From positions 149,074,419-149,138,418 of the forward strand of contig OZ020611.1 of the NCBI GenBank assembly GCA_963971575.1: DNA of 64,000 nucleotides, in the 5' to 3' direction. Below the pieces are notes generated by a model, which was not told the DNA's origin, searched no databases, and worked only from the letters and a program-made list of their open reading frames with translations. The position numbers and the translations under genes are program-made. This document shows, in pieces, positions 58,975 to 64,000 of this stretch (positions within the stretch are counted from its first letter, which is position 1; every line of letters starts with the position of its first letter). The stretch is from Liopterus haemorrhoidalis (lineage: Eukaryota; Arthropoda; Insecta; Coleoptera; Dytiscidae).

Positions 58975-60022
58975 ATATGAAGTGTGAATTTTCACACATT
59001 TCAGGGTTTTGCAGGTATTTAGTAAGTGAATGATGATTATTTGGGATGCCAAAACAAATTTTATGTCAAAATATTTTTTTATGAATTTTAATTCGAATGC
59101 CTATTACCATTATTTAAGTTTTTAAAGATGCAGTATTTTTTTTATATATCAAGGTTCGTTAATATTTTGAAAATTGTGCCTATGGCTTCCATTGGTTGTT
59201 TTTAGTCATAGCTCCTCCCCTTTGATTTCGTGTACATTCAAATATATAATTAAATAGCGTAAATTTAATAAACAATTTCCACTTGTTATTAAATTTACGC
59301 TATTAAAAATTAAATGCAACAATTGCCAAAATATAATTCAAATTTTGAAAAAATAATTTAAACAATATAAAAATGCAAAAAAAAAAATAATATTGTCTCC
59401 TCTCGTAGGATTCGAACTCATTTTCTTGGGCAGAACGCTAGTATCTTAGCCACTGCACCAAGAAACACGTTACTGTTTAGTGTATTATATAACTATAAGT
59501 TGTCAACATTATTAGCAAAAAAACACAAAAAATGCTTTTTTTTCCAAAAACATAATCTGATCAAAAATTCCTGTTGTACTATTCCGGTTCACACCAATGT
59601 ACATTACTTAGAATTTTTTCAGATTTTTAGTTTGAACCATCTGGGCTACAGGGTGTGGGACAAAAATTTTGTTGCACAATATTGGCAAAAATCGCTTCAA
59701 AATAATTTATTTTGCAAAAATAAAAATTTGATCGTTACTCCACGTACCAAGGGCTTTCATTTGATACCCTACTCAGAATTTAAAAAAATATTTTTTTTTT
59801 CGATGAGCACATATTTGTTTATATTTTTAGGGGGATATGTTTTTTAGATGTTTTAGTATTTTTCCTATATGCGGGTCAAAAAGTTGTATAAGCATTCCAA
59901 ATTTCAACTCTCTAGGTTTAGCCGTTTGGCTACAATTTTTACCGAACAGACAGACAGACAGACAGACAGACGACAAAATGACGGTATAAGGGTTTTTTGG
60001 TCATACCTACAAACCCTAAAAA
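58975..60022 (-). repeat. (CAGA)n-associated dispersed repeat, copy 2 (inverted)
   Basis: Inverse of the order at 35984-37052: tgtgaattttcacacatttc start, tRNA-like block, gtttgaaccatctgggc, tttcatttgataccctactc, gccgtttggctacaattttt, (CAGA)n at 59946-59971, then tacctacaaaccctaaa. It is inserted in the element at 58241. Confidence 0.8.
59399..59466 (-). repeat. tRNA-like module, copy 2
   Basis: On minus, cttggtgcagtggctaagat (A-box-like) and gagttcgaatcctacgagag (B box). Position and orientation within the repeat match 36577-36642. Confidence 0.65.
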
Positions 60023-60344
60023 ATGGTTAGTTTTTTATAAAGACAAAAAAATAGTTGTTCCTATGGCCTAGTAATATACAGGGTGTTCCACTTAAATCAG
60101 TATTTATTTTCAAAATATCTGGTCAACGAAACATTTAATTTTTTTTAAGTCTGTCATGATATTTTCTATGTAAATTACTCGAACTTTGTCTATTTAACCG
60201 GATCTCTATCTGTAATATTAAGAAAGATAGCAATGGTGAGCCATTTGGCTGGGACACTCTGTATAATATTATTTATTTCCACTTTTTTCTCTTGTAGTTA
60301 CCATCCATTGTATGGATATTTAAAAAAAAAATTAATTCAGGTGT

Positions 60345-60822
60345 ACAATGAATTGGCACCCTACACCACCATGTTATAAACGCATGCACAATGATATACA
60401 ATTTTAATTGGGCTAATGTGGGGAAAAATAAAGTCCTGTGCACCTAAAAATAAGGTACTTAGATTAGGTTAAGTTAGTAAAAATCTAGACAGCAGAAGCC
60501 GAAAGGCTCAAAGTAAGCTTTAAGGAGTTTGTGTGAAAAAAAGAATATAAATAATGTATACACTTTACAAAATAAAACAACAAAGAAATAAAGGCATAAC
60601 TACAGAATTACATCCTACACCATCACTTTACCAAACTCCTTTAAGCTTACTTCGAGCTTTTCGGCTGCTGCTGTCATAGACTTTTACTAACTATACCTAA
60701 ACTAATTACCCAGTTTTTAGGTGCACAGTACTTTATTTTCCCTCATATTAGTCCAATGAAAATTGTGTATCATTAGTCATGACTTTATAATAAAGAAGTG
60801 CTGTAGGATGCCAAATTATGGC
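60345..60822. repeat. Fold-back element, arms of about 190 bp
   Basis: Arms 60345-60531 and 60631-60822 are inverted copies at roughly 75-80% identity by eye (for example gtgcacctaaaaa, agcagaagccgaaa). The loop is about 100 nt and AT-rich. No coding capacity. Confidence 0.85.
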
Positions 60823-60834
60823 CCCCCTCATTTA

Positions 60835-61380
60835 CTCTTTAATCAGCTGTGAAAGTAATATTTTTTTAATTAGATTTATTTTACTGGAAGTTAAGCATTA
60901 TTATATAAATAATTTTAATTTTATTGTGATTTTAGTTTTAATTTTACTATAGTTGGCAATACTGCCTGGTGGGTTTAAGTAGAATAGTACCAAAAAACAT
61001 ATTCTCTATAATGACTTAAAAAAGTCAAATATATTAATTTACAAGTGTTCAAAGTACGCTCCATTTTGATTTAAATACTTTTGCATCTTCTTGAGATATA
61101 TGTAGCTCGGAGCATAGTAAAAAAATGAAGTAAAAATACTTGACTTTCAAGGTGTACGGTCAAGTACTACTTGAAATTGAAATTTAGTTTTTTTTTTTGT
61201 TATTCTTTAAGCTACAGGTAGCTCAAGATTAATGATCCGAAATTGTTTAAATAAAAATATGGTCAGTATTACGTCCTATTTTTGCGCACACAGAAAGGCT
61301 TATAGCCAGTTGCGAACTGCTAAACAGAGCCCGTAATTTGTATAAATATTTATTGACTTAAATATTTATTGACATTGTCA
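60835..61380. other. Unassigned stretch
   Basis: 61120-61250 resembles 34640-34790 inside the hAT element at 34212. No gene recognised. Confidence 0.4.
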
Positions 61381-61390
61381 GGATTTTAAT

Positions 61391-61555
61391 TAGTGGCGGC
61401 GCTAACGGGGAGTTTGGGAGGGGGCGGTATCCCCTAAAAATTGCCCTGGCCCCCAGTAAAAATAAAATAAATGATTTCAAATATTTCCTGGCCCCCCCAA
61501 ATTTTACACAACATTTTGCTGCCTCCGCCAGGTTTAAGAGCTAGCGTCGTCACTG
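61391..61555. mobile_element. hAT MITE, 165 bp, perfect 8-bp duplication
   Basis: Ends tagtggcggcgctaac and the inverse of cagtgacgacgctagc. ATTTTAAT at 61383-61390 and 61556-61563. Confidence 0.92.
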
Positions 61556-61910
61556 ATTTTAATCCACTTCCGTATTGATGCTAGCGGTTAGCGGCCAGAA
61601 CAAACGCTTTAGCGCTTGAGGTCACTGGCTTGATTTAGGAGAGGGGTATATATGTTTTTTCAAATGGTACCCTGTATAAAAAACATTATTATTATAACAT
61701 ATTATTATATTATAATATAAACTTTAAAAGTTTAAAATTAATTAATTTGCAGAGTATTATATCACAAAAAATTTGCAAAATATCGTTTTATTTTTAAAAT
61801 ATATCAAGCGTTTTTTAACAAAGTAAACGATTTGCTTATTTTTGCCGATATCATTAATTAATTAATTTTCATGATATTTTGAAATCTGAAACGTAACATA
61901 TACATTAAAT

Positions 61911-62390
61911 CAGCGGTTTCCAAACTTTGTTCACTAACGCCCCCTTTATAAAAAATCCCATCTCTGGCGCCCCCAATTTAGGAAACTTATAAACAATTTG
62001 CAAATAATGTCTTTATTGAAATAATAATCACAAAAGTAGTACAAATATGTAATGTAAATAATTTCTCTAATTCCTAAATATTTATTCTTACAACATAAAT
62101 CACGAAAATTGTATAAAAATAAATTATATTAATATTAAATGTTATACAAAACACAATAAAAATTAATCAATTTTAAGAAAGAGCTACTCTTATTTCGTCT
62201 TCCACTATTAATCGAGCTCGATACTTTGTTTTAATAACAGCTAATGTGGAAAATCCTGTTTCGCACATTCTTTTATTAACTGCTACATTATAACGATCGA
62301 AAAAAAAATTACATATTTGCAATTAACCCGCGACCCTTGGTGAATCATGCACGCCCCCCAGGGGGCGCGACCCCTAGTTGGAAACCGCTG
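61911..62390 (-). mobile_element. hAT element remnant, 480 bp
   Basis: Ends cagcggtttccaaactttg and the inverse of cagcggtttccaactag. Flanks CATTAAAT and CATTAAAC match at seven of eight. It keeps the 3' end of a transposase gene on the minus strand. Confidence 0.92.
62173..62275 (-). pseudogene. hAT transposase C-terminus
   Basis: The minus strand reads KRMCETGFSTLAVIKTKYRA, then RLIVEDEIRVALS and a stop. This is the end of the hAT dimerisation domain as in ZBED5/FAM200-like proteins (C..GFS.L..IK.KYR.RL.VE.DLR.ALS). The rest of the transposase is deleted. It is a different hAT lineage from the remnant at 30877. Confidence 0.85.
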
Positions 62391-62394
62391 CATT

Positions 62395-63240
62395 AAACAA
62401 TTTGTGAAAACATTGAAACCATAGAAACATTAAAATAACATTTGGAAACGTATGTTATTTTCACCTTTCTACGCTACGTCCGTATTTGCGTTCTAATGTT
62501 CGCAAATTGTCTATAAAAAGAACCACGGTTAACATTTGCGTGTCACTGATTAAGTACGTCACGAGGATTTGTGTTGGTTGTTTGCATGGATCAACTACAT
62601 CATCGATGTTGAGCGTACCTGGTGGAACGACAAGGTGAGAACTAAAATATCCGGTGGGGGTTTCCATTGACAGAGTGAGTGAACAAAGTGTCGGTAGATT
62701 GGTCATGGGGTGCTGTGCCCCGAATGGGGGCTGTTTTGCCACCCATGCAGCAAGCGAGAAGACAGCTTTGTTCGGTTATCATGAGTCGTGAATGGAGGTG
62801 CGCTTTGGGCGCCAGATATATTAGTCCGGTGAGCGAACTTCAACTCCCTTTGATCTGACCGACATTACAAACCACCCATGCCGAGACCACTCATACCAAC
62901 ACATCATTTGTCCCAAATTTTACAAAACGCCTTTAAAAAATCATTTTACAAAATAGTTCACAACGGTACATTTTGTATTTCTGTCAAAGGTGGGCTATTT
63001 TAACACGCTTCAATTATCACAAATTTTAGGTCAAATCATTACCGCAATTTTTCAGAACAGGCTAACATTGTTTTAGACCCAACTAGTGATGTATTGCTAA
63101 AAATGTACCGGAACGCTCGTCAATTAGCGGCGTGTCCAGAATTTTTTTGATATGAGGAATACTTACAAAAAGTGATCACAAAAAAATCATTTTTTTATTG
63201 CAAAAATAATGTCAACCAATATTTTAAAAAAACACACACA
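62395..63240. other. Unassigned, partly GC-richer stretch
   Basis: An open frame of 93 codons on minus (62742-62461) has no known domain. No gene called. Confidence 0.35.
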
Positions 63241-63242
63241 TA

Positions 63243-64000
63243 ATAATATAATAGTATTTTACTTAACAAACATATATAACGTAGGCTATATTACAGGAGG
63301 ATAAAACTTAAAGCCCGAGTAGTAGGCGGGGATTGTAATAATCCGAGTATAACATAGCCATTACAATCGAGTCAAATACAATATTACATCCAAAACTGTA
63401 TAGGTTTATCATTAAAAAAATAGTAAATTTAATTAGAAAACTGACGTCATCAAGATGGTTACCAAACCATCAGCTGATTGTAACCTATAACATTGTTTAA
63501 AATATATTTATTTATTTTAAGTTATAAGTTATATTCTATTTATAAAGATGGGCTGTGTGAAGCACAAGTAGCCATCGTTGCTGAGCGCCAAAAATGTTAA
63601 CTAACTAACTTACAAAAATAAACTTGGCTTGTATAAAACGATCATTATTCACGGCTGAGCTTATTATACACGACGTGAAATATAAGCGTCTTTATGTATT
63701 TACATTTCGACACATAATACATTTAATAATAGTGTTTTATTTAACAAGTATATAATGGGGACTATATTTCATGAGGATGAAGTTTACCACCCGAGCAGTT
63801 GGCGAGAGTTGTAATTATTCAAGTGAAATATAGCCATTATATTTACAACTATAGTTTTATCATTAAAAAATTAGTAAATTTAATTTAAAAACACAGAAGT
63901 TCTGAGCGTCAATTGCTTAACTTCAGAACCCACCAAATCAAGATTGTTGCCGAATCATCAGCTATACAACAATGTTTAAAATAATATTATTTATTGTTTG
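63243..64000. repeat. Direct repeat, period about 480 bp, running off the window
   Basis: 63243-63535 (ataatagtattttacttaac, gcccgagtagtaggcgg, catagccattac) recurs diverged at 63721-64000. Within each unit ctatatt and atatagcc-type pieces flank the gcccgag block as a short inverted pair. Confidence 0.75.

Larger units (their letters stand above)
58241..60261 (-). mobile_element. Tc/mariner-type element with about 155-bp inverted ends, interrupted
   Basis: Left 58241-58395 and right 60100-60261 are diverged inverted copies, starting cagggtaacccagcc and cagagtgtcccagcc, with TA on both sides. The interior holds a transposase fragment and a nested (CAGA)n repeat. A second end-like sequence (cagggtgttccacttaaatc) sits at 60080. 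Confidence 0.8.

Noticed and set aside
62461..62742. 93-codon frame on minus
   Set aside because: No domain or start context worth calling; no matching features around it.

Overview
This window looks like an AT-rich arthropod genome, most likely an insect. It has no bacterial-style gene packing, no operons and no rRNA. What it has is the first coding exon of an insect-type Wnt1/wingless gene, several mariner, hAT and piggyBac transposons, insect-type non-LTR retrotransposon fragments, and tRNA-derived SINE pieces. A hemipteran source is possible from the style of the repeats, but that is inference only.

Layout. 1-700: decayed mariner transposase (minus). 5640-7025: retrotransposon and pogo-like debris. 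About 7180-9130: a GC/CpG-richer island holding Wnt1 coding exon 1 (minus strand, 8458-8567) with a clear splice donor; the next exon was not found, so intron 1 probably runs off the left edge. 10880-22140: dense debris, including a decayed transposon-like protein, LINE fragments, two mariner copies and several MITEs. 23669-29830: hAT MITE, TA-flanked MITE, a nearly complete mariner (26948-28229) and a LINE RT fragment. 30596-35808: hAT country, with a three-level nest and a hAT element that split a LINE, all bounded by 8-bp target-site duplications. 35984-38340: a (GTCT)n-linked repeat with a tRNA-like module and other repeats. 39988-41297: an apparently intact mariner-like element with identical 30-bp inverted termini and a 362-codon transposase carrying an Asp-Asp-(41)-Asp triad. 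43617-50190: repeat copies, a SINE, MITEs and a hAT element holding a second hAT MITE with a double hairpin. 52010-57145: a split monomer array and a large inverted repeat enclosing a TA MITE and a deleted piggyBac. 58241-64000: a long-TIR Tc/mariner-type element with a nested (CAGA)n-repeat, a fold-back element, two hAT MITEs and a direct repeat at the edge.

How it fits together. The only cellular gene recognised with confidence is Wnt1. The rest is a stratified transposon landscape whose insertion order can be read from nested target-site duplications. The one candidate for current activity is the mariner at 39988-41297; all other transposases carry stops, frameshifts or lost catalytic residues. 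I did not find a convincing new multi-gene system. The most unusual signals are a roughly 40-bp internal module shared by three MITEs with different ends, a tRNA-like module inside the (GTCT)n repeat family, and the double fold-back hairpin.
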